Assembly: GCF_036226605.1 (NCBI RefSeq) | Contig: NZ_CP109000.1 | Coordinates: forward strand, 3,034,501 to 3,098,500 | Direction of reading: 5' to 3' | Source: Streptomyces sp. NBC_00704 | GTDB lineage: Bacteria; Actinomycetota; Actinomycetes; Streptomycetales; Streptomycetaceae | Length of the DNA: 64,000 bases | In this document: piece by piece, positions 17,601 through 25,072 of the stretch | Position numbering within the stretch: position 1 is the stretch's first letter | Layout: every line of letters begins with the position of its first letter | The notes under the pieces: model-generated | The model's input: the letters and a program-made list of their open reading frames with translations, nothing else | Database searches by the model: none | Told to the model about the DNA's origin: nothing | Program-made: the position numbers and the translations under genes

Positions 17601-18463
17601 TCGATGCCGCCGGAGGAGTAGGACAGACCGACCTGCGGTGTCAGACCGCCTGGCACCTGCGGTACCGCCATGTCGTACGACCAAGCGAACGAGCCGCTGC
17701 TCTGATCCGTGCTCCAGGTCGCCGAGGCGGACAGCGACGTGGCCTTGTAGTCGCCCTTGTCACTGCCGGCCGAAGCGGTCGCCGCCAGGACGGTCGCGGT
17801 GTTCGCGCTGAGGGGGACGGCCTCCGTCCTCAGTGTCTGTTTCTCGGTGTCGTTGACGGTCGCGACGGGCTGGACCGAACGGCACTGTGCTTTCTGTGGG
17901 GTGGTCAGCGCGCAGGCGGGCAACCTGACGAGGGTCAGCCGGTCCGCGTAGCCGCCGCCGTACAGACCGGCGAAGGAGGAGTAGTCGAGTGCGGCACGCA
18001 CCGTGCCCGCATGCTGTGCGCCGCCCCTGCCGGGGGTCAGGGTGAAGACCGGTCCGTCGACCCCCGTCCTGCGCGCCGCCGCGCGGGGCAGCGAGGTCAC
18101 GGTGTAGGTGCCGGTCGCCGCGTCGGCGGAGCGCTTGACCTTGGTGTCCAGGGTGAGCGGGAGTCCCTTGACGCGCGTCGTCCCAGGGCGCAGCGTCACC
18201 GCCGCCGCGTTCGCCTCGGGCCACCTGGTGGCGGGCGCCTCGGCGGGCGTACGGGGCCCCTTGGTCAGTTTGCGGGGCAGCGCCTTGCTCGCCGGACCGC
18301 CCGCGACCGGGGACTCGGACTTCGGCAGCGCCGGCTTGGTCCAGCCCTGGGCGACGGCCGGTACACCCGACGCCTGGAGCAGCGTCGCGGTCAGCACGGC
18401 GGCCGTGGTGATGGCCACCCGGCGCCAGGGCCGGACCGTTCTCTCGCGTGATCTGGTCTTCAT
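11609..18463 (-). CDS. Secreted RHS-repeat polymorphic toxin with HINT pretoxin domain
   Basis: 2284 residues. Signal peptide ~1-39 (basic MKTRSRERTVRPWRR, hydrophobic core, PAVAQ). SpvB/TcdB-like N-terminal part (~265-450, SYDMAVPQVPGGLTPQVGLSYSSG). Many YD/RHS repeats (~1050-1800, e.g. TYAYDPLGR, YTYDGLGRVSELK). RHS-associated core (HLGAREYDPATGRFLSVDP...MHGYTYANNNPLTYSDPAG). Polymorphic-toxin HINT domain (~2036-2178) with NSFDPRTEVLMADG, AHHPFW and the boundary YYVLAGETPVLVHN; then a 106-residue toxin tip. The tip pattern (HAGREYQKHMNR...DLLDDILTNP...GRGIGATFDANGQF) recalls CdiA-CT/BECR-fold RNase tips, which is inference. RBS GGAGG before ATG 18463. Encoded after a LamG partner and before an immunity gene. 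Confidence 0.9.
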   Translation of the reverse strand: MKTRSRERTVRPWRRVAITTAAVLTATLLQASGVPAVAQGWTKPALPKSESPVAGGPASKALPRKLTKGPRTPAEAPATRWPEANAAAVTLRPGTTRVKGLPLTLDTKVKRSADAATGTYTVTSLPRAAARRTGVDGPVFTLTPGRGGAQHAGTVRAALDYSSFAGLYGGGYADRLTLVRLPACALTTPQKAQCRSVQPVATVNDTEKQTLRTEAVPLSANTATVLAATASAGSDKGDYKATSLSASATWSTDQSSGSFAWSYDMAVPQVPGGLTPQVGLSYSSGGIDGRTGNTNNQASWVGDGFDLSPGFIERSYKGCADDGVTNADGNKPGDLCWAYDNATLSLNGSGGELVPTGANSFKLQNDDGTKVDRIYGTTADVRSNGARNDEYWRVTSPDGTQYYFGYNRLPGWASGNETTDSTWTVPVFGNNSGEPCNASTFAASWCQQGWRWNLDYVVDPHGNAVAYYYDKETNSYGRNLKAADDTPYVRGGTLDRIEYGLKSTAVYSAKALAKVNFTDSERCIPDSSTTCSSISTGSQYWYDTPWDLNCEADTDCDKGRFSPAFFTRKRLTSVTTQVLVSGSYSNVDGWKLTHRWGMADTDYQLLLDSVQRTGYNGTASITLPKITFGYTQLANRLDKIGDGYAPYIKSRLSTVADESGGQIDVGYSEPVCDATALPTPETNTTRCFPQYIGGSSTDDPDRQWFNKYVVKTVTSTDRTGGAPDQVTMYDYLDGAAWHYDDDDGMTKEKSKTWSQWRGYGHVRVRTGGQGGASAMKSQTDSYFLRGMDGDRKSASGGTKSVSVTLGAGEGDPITDHESQAGFAYKTVTYSAPDGKVLSKTVNRPWYKETAKKVRTWGTVTANLTGNDSSRSWTSLDDGAGVKWRTTGTSDTHDAATGLVTRAEDLGDTTTAADDQCTRTTYVSGSVPLDAPARVETVAKACDATTSRPDDVMSDVRTAYDGGAYGAAATRGDATSTAKLKTYSGSSALYLESTSTYDGYGRALTTTDLTANVTVSSAGALTRSARTDGRTTTTAYNPTTGFPASGSVTTPPATTGDNTTTQTSTTAYDTLRGQPLTETDTNGKVITYAYDPLGRTAKVWLADRLTGQTPSYEFSYTITDDKPVVVATKTLGNNGAQDTTYAFYDGFLRPRQTQAPGPNGGTLLADTFYDERGLKSKEFATYYTDTTAPSTTLFKPENALTVETQNRYTYDGLGRVSELKQIAGNGDGGTVLGVTKTIYGGDRTTVVPPAGGTAQTSLTDARGNTTELRLLHSHDLDAAYDATSYGYSPRGELTKVTDPAGNGWTWTYDLMGRLTDTIDPDKGAGHNDYDDRSHVTSTRDGRGTVLAYVYDGLGRKTELRDNSATGALRAKWVYDTVTGAKGHLASSSRFSGTQEYKSSVVSYDRQYRPLRSSVTIPSSEGDLQGTYLSTTAYNASGTVQSIGYPKAGALAANTVTHTYEDHTLRPIGVSGPLNLKSSTSYSLTGKPLQYAMSANGGKTTLETDTYHWGTQRLETSRVDRQDVTGVDQFNTYKYDEAGNVLSVSDTSRSGTDNQCFSYDYFGRLSEAWAQSATGCSTAPSSAVVGGPAPYWTSYRYDEVGNRLSETQHATASGASDTSRNYHYPDPGKARPHTLSSIDTTTGTVKSADSFTYDVGGFTHTRQLGNGTSQTLDWDAEGHLAKVTQPVEGGSDKVTDYLYDADGNRLIGRTPTETTLYLGATEVTLAKGATTATGTRYFDVGGGHQAVQANDGSFSFTLADHHGTAQLSVDATSQALTQRRVLPFGGLRGPVPDTWTGTKGFVGGTTDTVTGLTHLGAREYDPATGRFLSVDPVFTPGDPQQMHGYTYANNNPLTYSDPAGTEIGSRPNSCQYDVKYCSKHEQQEVGYDAKSGTSDYHRGNIYKRSHAAKKHWVAQNTPVTKDIDKLQNYWASSMDGEFTDDFWYNPVYESAKAGSACYGREGCRQAYLYVLHTGDAADAKTAKEIAATYCVYNASQCVDEAKEVARGRVIEGITSELFMAYLGGAAGAESKVAGGCRNSFDPRTEVLMADGTTKPIVDVRIGDKVLATDPKTGKSGPRTVTAELLHHDDDLVDLEARGTDGKVVTIRTTAHHPFWDDTAHAWTEAGRLALGHTLKSADGSRVSLIGVLARPGAADMYNLTVADLHTYYVLAGETPVLVHNSGGCPDLDALSQSGMRPAKGKTTHAGREYQKHMNRGDLPVVPGKELKTAGQDLLDDILTNPQTATSAVNSGNFAGGTRYIMPDPAGGRGIGATFDANGQFQYFGRY

Positions 18464-18540
18464 GGGGTCTTTCTTCCTCCCGTTCGAGTGCTCCGGGGCG
18501 GAGGGGAACCGCGCACGGCGGAGCGAAGAAGTCGGCTGGG

Positions 18541-18581
18541 GGGGGCGGGACGGGCCGCGATCGGCGGCGCGTCCCGCCCCC
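18541..18581 (-). terminator. Intercistronic hairpin between LamG and RHS genes
   Basis: 11-bp perfect stem (18541-18551 with 18571-18581) and a GC-rich inner loop, in the 133-nt gap between the LamG stop and the RHS start. It may attenuate or process the transcript; no T-run. Confidence 0.5.
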
Positions 18582-18596
18582 GGGCTGCCGTGCCGG

Positions 18597-21500
18597 TCAG
18601 TCGCCGCTGGGTACGACCGTTTCCACGCCCGGCAGGCCGGCGGCGAGGTGGTCGATCTGTGTCTCCGTCAGGGCGCCCTGGAAGATCCAGACGTCGGAGA
18701 GCGAACCGGGGAAGTACTGGCCTGACGTGGCTCCGGTCGTGTCCCGGCCGAGTTGCAGGGTCTTGGCCGCCTTGTAGGTCAGTACGTTGTCGGACCACGA
18801 GACGGTGTCGGCGCAGCTCGCGTCGTCCTGTGCCCCGTCGCCGTCGGTGTCGGCGCAGGCGGTCTCCTGGAGTTCACCGTTGACGTAGAGGCTGAGTTCC
18901 TTGGAGAAACCGTCGTAGACGAGCGCCACGTGGTTCCAGTCGGTGGGGCTGTAGAACAGGCCGTTACCGACGTCGGTGACCGCGGCCGAGTCGCTGTCGG
19001 AGTCGGCCGTGGCGATGCGCCAACGGCCGGGATCGGTTGAAGGGGTGGCGCTGGGCTCGTAGCGCACCGCGAAAGCGCTCCTCTTGGAACCCGGAGCGCT
19101 CAAGACGGTGACCGGACTCGTCGGGACGGCGGCCGTCTGGACGAACGCGCTCACGGTGAAGCTGGCGCTGGTGTCCACCGGCACCACCGCGGCGGCCGAG
19201 TAGTCGTCCGTGCCGTCGAGCGTGACGGTGCCGTCGACCCCGCCCAGGCCGGCGTCGACCCCGCCCTTGCCGGCCTGGGCTCCGTTGTACAGGGTCATGG
19301 AGTTACCTGCCGACGACGCGTCGGGGGACGTCAGCGGGCTGCCGGTGGCCGTCTCGAACTTCCAGCGGCCCTTGACCACCGCGCGCTGCTTGAACAGCTG
19401 CTGCACCTCACCGGCCGACACCGGTCGGTCGAACAGCCGCACGTCGTCGATCTGGCCGGGGAAGAACGAGGTGGCCTTGCCCTCGAAGGCACTGGCGCCG
19501 ATCTGTACCGCGCCCCCGGCGTACCAGGTCGAGGGAAGGACGGCGGTACCGGCCAGAGTCCCGTTGACGTACAGCGAGAGCGTGTGGGCGACGGTGTCCT
19601 GCACGCCCACCAGATGCGTCCACTCCCCGCCGTACGCGGTGGTGCCCGTGGGCTGGACCGCCCGAACCACGGTGGAGTCGGCGGTGTCGGCGCTGTGCTG
19701 GTTGAACACCCATCGGTCGTACGAGCTGGAGTAGTACAGCTCCGGCCCCGTCACCACGGCGCCGATCTGAGAGGCGACGGTCGCGGCGTGGGTCGGCTTG
19801 GTCTTCGCCAGCTTCACCCAGGCCGAGACGGCGAAGCTGTAGGAGGTGTTGACCTGTGGGGTTCCCGTGGTGGCGTAGTCGTCGGTGCCGTCCAGGGTGA
19901 GCGCGTTGCCGTCCACCCCGGCCGCGCCGGCGGTGGCACCGCCCTTGAGGACGGCCGGGTTCACATCGGCCCGGCCGCTCAGCGCGGGCACGTCGGCCGC
20001 GTCGTCCATGTGGAAGACCATCCGGGCCGGACGGCCGCCACTCGTGTTCGAGCTGTACAGGCTCGACACCTCGGCGGTCGTCAGAGGCTTTTCGAAGGTC
20101 TTCAGCTCGTCGATGGCGCCGGGGAAGAACGACGTGGGCGCGCCGCCGGCCAGTCCGGCGCCGATCGTCATGCCCCGTCGTGCGTTCCATGGGGTGCTGT
20201 AGGCCGCCGTACCGGCCAGGGTGCCGTTGACGTACAGCTTGAGCAGCTTCTCGCCGGCGGCGTAGACGCCGACCAGATGGGTCCACTCGCCTGCCTTGAC
20301 CCCGCCGGCGGCGGCCTGCGTGGCCTGGACCGGGGTGCCGGTGGCGGTGTCGGCGCTGTACTGGGTGAACGTCCAGCGGTCGCCGGCCTTGGCGTAGGAC
20401 AGCTCGAAGCCCGGCTTGTGGTTGCCCTGTTGGGAAGCGACGACCGCCGATCCGGGAGGCATGGCGGACAGCTTCACCCAAGCGGACACGGAGTAGCTGA
20501 TGTCGGTGTTGACGGTGGCGATGTCGGTGGCGGCGTAGTCGTCGACTCCGTCGAACTGCACCGCCGTGCCGAACTGGCCCTCGACGTTCGGTGTGGGGCC
20601 GCTGCGCAGGGTCGCTGCCTGCTCGGGCGCGGTGCCCGCCGCCTGACCGGCGCCGGCCGCCTCGTTCATCGACCAGTCGGCCCGTTCGACCTGACCCGCC
20701 TTGACCCGGAACTGGTAGGTGCGGATCTCGGAGGCGTTGCCCGCGGTGTCGAAGGAGCGTGCGGTGAAGGTGTTGAGGCCCGGCTTGAGGGGCAGCACGG
20801 GGACGGTCTTGGCCGCTCCGGCCGACGTCGCGATCGCGTTGGCGGCGACCGGGTCGCCGTTGAGGCCGTACCAGTACTTCGTCACGTCGGAGACCGCGCC
20901 GGTGACCGTGAAGTTGCCGTACTGGCCCACTCCGTCGTACCAGGGATCGTCGGGGTCCTCGGGGTTCGAGGCCGGGTAGGCGGCCGAGGAGATCGTCGGC
21001 GCCTTGGGCACGCTCGTGTCGTAGACGAAGTAGCAGCCAGTCGCGCCCGTGGACGACCACGACGAGTACTGGGCGCCGTCGTAGGAGCGGACGTACCAGT
21101 TCACCGTCTTGTTGGTGGGGATGGAGGACGGCAGGGTGAGCACGAAGTCGGAGCCGGACTTCTTCGCCGTCGTCAGGGCGGGCTTCCAACGGGCGATCAC
21201 GCCCTTGCCGTCACCGGCATCCCAACTCGCCGCGAACTGTACGGAGACGGAGTCGCCGTCCGGGTCTGTGACGTCGTTGGCGTAGATCTTGCCCAGCGTA
21301 CGCACGCGCGCGGCGCCGGCGGCCGCCTTGCAGGATCCGCCGTACTCCATGGTCAGCTGAGCCGTCTTGACCTGCGACGGCGGACGGTTGTACTGGACAC
21401 GCAGGTAGGCGTCGTCCGAGAACCGCTTCCAGGCGTATCCGTCCGACTCGCTCGACGCCTTCATGCCGAAGGTCATCGTCGACCACTTCTTGTCCGCCGC

Positions 21501-22994
21501 CTGCTGCACCGCGGCCTTCACGTCGAACTCCGCGTCCTTCGCCGCACAGCCGGTGAAGCCGTAGGCGAAGGACGCCGTCCTGAGGTGGTCGATCCAGAAA
21601 CCGGACGCGTTCTGCGAGTTCCAGGTCGTCGCGGAGGAGATGTCCTTGGTGCGCCACAGCTCGACGCTGCGGTCCGAGCAGGACGCCGACCACGTATTGC
21701 GGACCACGAACTCCGCCTGCAGCACGGTCCGCCCGGCGAACTTCGAGGTGGGGATGCGATAGAAGAGCCGCTTGGTGTCGTTCGGAGCGCAGTACGACCA
21801 ATTGCAGTAGCCGAGGCCCGCGTCCGGGTCGCCGTTGAACTTCCACTGCGGCGAGGACGCCCAGTACTTGGAGGCCATCGTCCACGCCGAGGCCTTGGGG
21901 GAGTACCACTGGGGATCGATGAACACGGGATACACCGTGTTCTTGCCCCTGAGCACGCTGCGGTCGGGCGTCAGCACGAGCGAGTCCTGCCCGGCGGATA
22001 CGTCCACTGCGACCGGCGCCACGTTCGCGGACTCCGCGGCGACGGCCTCGGACTCGGCGGGACCGACGGTGGCGGCGGAAGCGGCAGGGGCGGGCGTGGG
22101 GCGGGTGCCCGCGGCCGTCGAGCGCTTCGGCGCGGCTGGTGACGCCTGCGGAGCGGACCCGGCGGGAGACGCAGACTTTGACGTGGTGTCCGGGGCCTCG
22201 GTGCTGGAGTCCCACATCACCGGGCGAGGGGCCTCGAAGACCGGGCTTCGGGCGCCGTCGTCGATCGCTGCCAGGCCGCCCTCGGCGGTCTCCTTGACCT
22301 GCATGCCCTCGGCGTTCATCTTCAGGCGCAGGGTATTCAGTTCGGCGCTCGCCGCCGCCTCGGCGGACTTGACGACCAAGAGCTGGGTGAACCCGTCCTG
22401 CTGTGCCGTCATCCGCAGGTCGACGCCGGGCAGCACCTCCGGGTAGGTGACGGCGTTCCCGTTCAGCTCCGGGCTGGGCAGCTCACCGGGCCAGGACAGA
22501 GCCAGCTCGCGGCCGTTCCTCGCCATCCGCACCAGCGGGGCCGACCCCCCGCCGGAGAAGGTCAGGCCGACGGTCGCCGCCTTGGGCGCCACCGTTCCGT
22601 CCGCTCCGCGGGTCAGGGTGGTGTCGATGTCCCGCCACACACCGTCGACCCGGGTCCGCACCGGGCGCAGGTGTTCGCGTGCCTCCAGGTGCCCCTCGGG
22701 GGTGGCGTAGACCTCGCTGCTCTCGCCGCGAAGGGAGGTGATCTCCACGCGCTTGCCTGTGCGCGCGGCCTCGGCCAGCGCCTTGATGTCCTCGCCCGAG
22801 CCGTCGTCCGCGGGCGTCCTGGCCTTTCTTCCCGTGTCGGTGGTCCCGGCGGCCTCGGCGGCTCCCCTGGACGAGGCGTCAGACCGTTCACCCACCGCAA
22901 GAGCGCTGTGGGATGCGCCCGTCGCCAGCGCCAAGGCTGCGCAGAGAACCGCGCCGGCTGTGCGCAGCCGACGTCTCCCCCCGTGCGTATTCAT
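18597..22994 (-). CDS. Secreted DNRLRE/LamG-domain protein (RHS partner)
   Basis: 1465 residues with a signal peptide (RLRTAGAVLCAALALATGASHSALA). After a disordered Ala/Ser region come a DNRLRE-type segment (~395-560, SKFAGRTVLQAEFVVRNTWSASC...AFYG-like WKRFSDDAYLRVQYN), a Fn3-like linker, and three LamG jellyroll domains (~820-1000, 1015-1205, 1235-1450), each with FDG/LDGTDDYA, SVSAWVKL and YVNGTLAGTA motifs. Genes of this type directly precede RHS genes in many Streptomyces, and the protein probably acts with the RHS toxin outside the cell (surface attachment or shell). ATG 22994; the next gene on the strand starts 133 nt downstream. Confidence 0.85.
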   Translation of the reverse strand: MNTHGGRRRLRTAGAVLCAALALATGASHSALAVGERSDASSRGAAEAAGTTDTGRKARTPADDGSGEDIKALAEAARTGKRVEITSLRGESSEVYATPEGHLEAREHLRPVRTRVDGVWRDIDTTLTRGADGTVAPKAATVGLTFSGGGSAPLVRMARNGRELALSWPGELPSPELNGNAVTYPEVLPGVDLRMTAQQDGFTQLLVVKSAEAAASAELNTLRLKMNAEGMQVKETAEGGLAAIDDGARSPVFEAPRPVMWDSSTEAPDTTSKSASPAGSAPQASPAAPKRSTAAGTRPTPAPAASAATVGPAESEAVAAESANVAPVAVDVSAGQDSLVLTPDRSVLRGKNTVYPVFIDPQWYSPKASAWTMASKYWASSPQWKFNGDPDAGLGYCNWSYCAPNDTKRLFYRIPTSKFAGRTVLQAEFVVRNTWSASCSDRSVELWRTKDISSATTWNSQNASGFWIDHLRTASFAYGFTGCAAKDAEFDVKAAVQQAADKKWSTMTFGMKASSESDGYAWKRFSDDAYLRVQYNRPPSQVKTAQLTMEYGGSCKAAAGAARVRTLGKIYANDVTDPDGDSVSVQFAASWDAGDGKGVIARWKPALTTAKKSGSDFVLTLPSSIPTNKTVNWYVRSYDGAQYSSWSSTGATGCYFVYDTSVPKAPTISSAAYPASNPEDPDDPWYDGVGQYGNFTVTGAVSDVTKYWYGLNGDPVAANAIATSAGAAKTVPVLPLKPGLNTFTARSFDTAGNASEIRTYQFRVKAGQVERADWSMNEAAGAGQAAGTAPEQAATLRSGPTPNVEGQFGTAVQFDGVDDYAATDIATVNTDISYSVSAWVKLSAMPPGSAVVASQQGNHKPGFELSYAKAGDRWTFTQYSADTATGTPVQATQAAAGGVKAGEWTHLVGVYAAGEKLLKLYVNGTLAGTAAYSTPWNARRGMTIGAGLAGGAPTSFFPGAIDELKTFEKPLTTAEVSSLYSSNTSGGRPARMVFHMDDAADVPALSGRADVNPAVLKGGATAGAAGVDGNALTLDGTDDYATTGTPQVNTSYSFAVSAWVKLAKTKPTHAATVASQIGAVVTGPELYYSSSYDRWVFNQHSADTADSTVVRAVQPTGTTAYGGEWTHLVGVQDTVAHTLSLYVNGTLAGTAVLPSTWYAGGAVQIGASAFEGKATSFFPGQIDDVRLFDRPVSAGEVQQLFKQRAVVKGRWKFETATGSPLTSPDASSAGNSMTLYNGAQAGKGGVDAGLGGVDGTVTLDGTDDYSAAAVVPVDTSASFTVSAFVQTAAVPTSPVTVLSAPGSKRSAFAVRYEPSATPSTDPGRWRIATADSDSDSAAVTDVGNGLFYSPTDWNHVALVYDGFSKELSLYVNGELQETACADTDGDGAQDDASCADTVSWSDNVLTYKAAKTLQLGRDTTGATSGQYFPGSLSDVWIFQGALTETQIDHLAAGLPGVETVVPSGD

Positions 22995-23316
22995 ATGAAC
23001 TGCTCCCCCGTCAGGCGCTGTTGAGCCGCGCCTGGATATGTTCGATCAAGTGGCCGGGTCGCAAGATATGAGCACAGCCGAACTCTTCACCAGGGACTCA
23101 CAAGCGGACAAAGTTCATCACAGTCACTAAGCAAGCACAGCCGAGGAATGACATACCTCACGTTTGGTCGCTGAATTCGACGCAATTCGAGGCCGGTGCC
23201 CCGGTTCGGTCAGGACCCCGGACTTCGGACAGCGACCAGCCGGCCGTCGTCATCGACAACACAGCGATGCCGCAAGGAGATTGACGCAATCCGACGCCTG
23301 ACACCACGACGCCCGA
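22995..23316. promoter_or_regulatory. Intergenic leader region of the LamG-RHS operon
   Basis: 322 nt, markedly lower in GC than the neighbours (e.g. AAGATATGAGCACAGC, AAAGTTCATCACAGTCACTA). It must hold the promoter of the LamG/RHS operon (minus strand). A direct repeat AATTCGA occurs twice near 23177-23193. No gene or clear promoter boxes recognised. Confidence 0.4.
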
Positions 23317-24339
23317 TCAGGCTCGTGTCGCGTCCGCCCGGGGGGCGCCGGTGGGCCGTCCCGGAACGCCTGTTCCCGCTCCCGCGCTCTCCTTCGACCG
23401 GAACGCCCGCCGGTAGCCCTGTGGGCTGGTGCCGGCGACCTTGCGGAAGCATTCACGGAAGGCCGTCGGGGAGCCGAAGCCCGCCTGGGCGGCGATCCGT
23501 TCGACCGGGTAGGCCGTCGACTCCAGCAGGTACTGGGCGCGTCGGACCCGGGCCCGGTGCAGCCAGCGCAGCGGCGTCGTGCCGGTCTGCTCGCGGAAGC
23601 GGCGGTTCAGCGTGCGGGTGCTCAGGCCGGCGTGCTCGGCGATCCGGTCCAGCGTCAGGTCGTCGCCGCAGTTGTCCTCCAGCCAGACCAGGAGCGGTTC
23701 CAGGGTCGCGCCGGCCGGGGCCGGTGTCAGGTCCTGGGCGATGAACTGGGCCTGGCCGCCCTCCCGTTCGAGCGGCATGACCGACATCCTGGCCGCCTGG
23801 GCGGCGATCGCCGAGCCGTAGTCGCTGCGGATCATGTGCAGGCACATGTCGAGGGCCGCCGCCGCGCCCGCCGAGGTGAGGAACCGGCCGTGGTCGACGT
23901 ACAGGACGTTCGGATCCACCTCCACCCGCGGGTGGCGCAGGGCCAGTTCGCGTGCCGCCGCCCAGTGCGTGGTCGCGCGCAGCCCGTCCAGCAGGCCCGT
24001 CGCGGCGAACACGAACGCGCCGACGCACACGGAGGCGATCCGGGTGCCGTTCGCCGCCGCGTCGCGCAGTGCCTCGGCGACCCCCGGCGGCAGCTCGTGC
24101 GGCGGGTCCGCGACGCCGGGCAGGATGATCGTGTCCGCCTCGGCCAGCGCTTCGAGCCCGTACGGCGCGCGCACGGTGAACGCCCCCGCGCTCACCTCCC
24201 CGGAGGGGGCCGGCGAGCAGACCCGCACCCGGTACGCGGGGCGGCCGTCGGGCAGCCGCGCCCAGCCGAAGGCGTCGATCGGGGCGGACAGATCGAAGGG
24301 GACGACCCCGTCCAGGACCAGTACGGCGACGGTGTGCAT
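23317..24339 (-). CDS. GlxA-family AraC-type transcriptional regulator
   Basis: 340 residues: N-terminal DJ-1/PfpI-like (class I glutamine amidotransferase-like) domain (1-~190; LVLDGVVPFDLSAPIDAFGWA, the elbow ASVCVGAFVFAATGLLDG and the TTHWAAARELA segment) and C-terminal AraC HTH (~215-315; LTLDRIAEHAGLSTRTLNRRFREQTGTTPLRWLHRARVRRAQYLLE..ERIAAQAGFGS). The effector is not known. It stands alone; divergent from the small membrane protein at 24557. Confidence 0.9.
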   Translation of the reverse strand: MHTVAVLVLDGVVPFDLSAPIDAFGWARLPDGRPAYRVRVCSPAPSGEVSAGAFTVRAPYGLEALAEADTIILPGVADPPHELPPGVAEALRDAAANGTRIASVCVGAFVFAATGLLDGLRATTHWAAARELALRHPRVEVDPNVLYVDHGRFLTSAGAAAALDMCLHMIRSDYGSAIAAQAARMSVMPLEREGGQAQFIAQDLTPAPAGATLEPLLVWLEDNCGDDLTLDRIAEHAGLSTRTLNRRFREQTGTTPLRWLHRARVRRAQYLLESTAYPVERIAAQAGFGSPTAFRECFRKVAGTSPQGYRRAFRSKESAGAGTGVPGRPTGAPRADATRA

Positions 24340-24556
24340 GGCGCGATGCTAGGCAGCCGACGGGATTTCGCCAAGCCTGCGACCGGGGGCGGGGAGGGGG
24401 TGCGCGGCGCGGGGACGGGCGGACGTGGGCCGTTCTGCCGTGGTCGCGTGCGGGTTCGGCGGGACGGGCGGTCGGGCGGGTGCGGTGGCGGGAATCCGTC
24501 GGCCTCTGGCATTCCCGCCGCTTCCGCGTGATCTTCGTGCCGTCTAGCGTCGGTGC

Positions 24557-25006
24557 GTGACCAAGTTCCTCCTCGCCCTCCACGTCCTCGCCGCGATCGT
24601 CGCCGTCGGGCCCGTGACCGTCGCCGCCAGCATGTTCCCGCCCGCCGCGCGCAAGGCGCTGGCCGCGCCCGAGGACACGGGCGCGGCCGGGACCGTGCGG
24701 CTGCTGCACCGCATCTGCCAGGTGTACGCGGCCGTGGGCATCGCCGTCCCCGTGTTCGGGTTCGCCACCGCGAGCGCGATGGGGGTGATGGGCGACCCGT
24801 GGCTGATCGCGTCGATCGTGCTGACCGTCCTGGCCGCAGGCGTCCTGCTGATCCTGGTGCTGCCGCGGCAGGAGGTGCTCGTCGAGGGGCGGGGGGCGCG
24901 GGCGACGACCGTCCGGCTCGCCATGTTCACCGGCGTGTTCAACCTGCTGTGGGCGACGGTGACGGTCCTGATGATCGTCCGGCCCGGATCGACGACGGGG
25001 GCGTAG
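24557..25006 (+). CDS. Small integral membrane protein (DUF2269-like)
   Basis: 149 residues with four predicted membrane helices: ~3-25 (FLLALHVLAAIVAVGPVTVAAS), ~50-72, ~80-100 (LIASIVLTVLAAGVLLILVLP) and ~120-142 (LAMFTGVFNLLWATVTVLMIV). The His in the first helix (LALHVLAAI) is typical of DUF2269/CopD-like proteins. GTG 24557. Function unknown. Confidence 0.7.
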   Translation: MTKFLLALHVLAAIVAVGPVTVAASMFPPAARKALAAPEDTGAAGTVRLLHRICQVYAAVGIAVPVFGFATASAMGVMGDPWLIASIVLTVLAAGVLLILVLPRQEVLVEGRGARATTVRLAMFTGVFNLLWATVTVLMIVRPGSTTGA

Positions 25007-25072
25007 GCGGACCGGGGCGGGTCAGGGGACCCCGCCCCGGTCCGCGACGCGTCAGGCCGACTCCGGGCCGCG

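Noticed and set aside
11579..18451. Long plus-strand open frames opposite the RHS gene (780 and 1377 codons)
   Set aside because: Gly/Val/Arg-rich composition is the usual antisense mirror of a GC-rich gene; no family match, no RBS, and the minus strand codes a clear RHS protein throughout.
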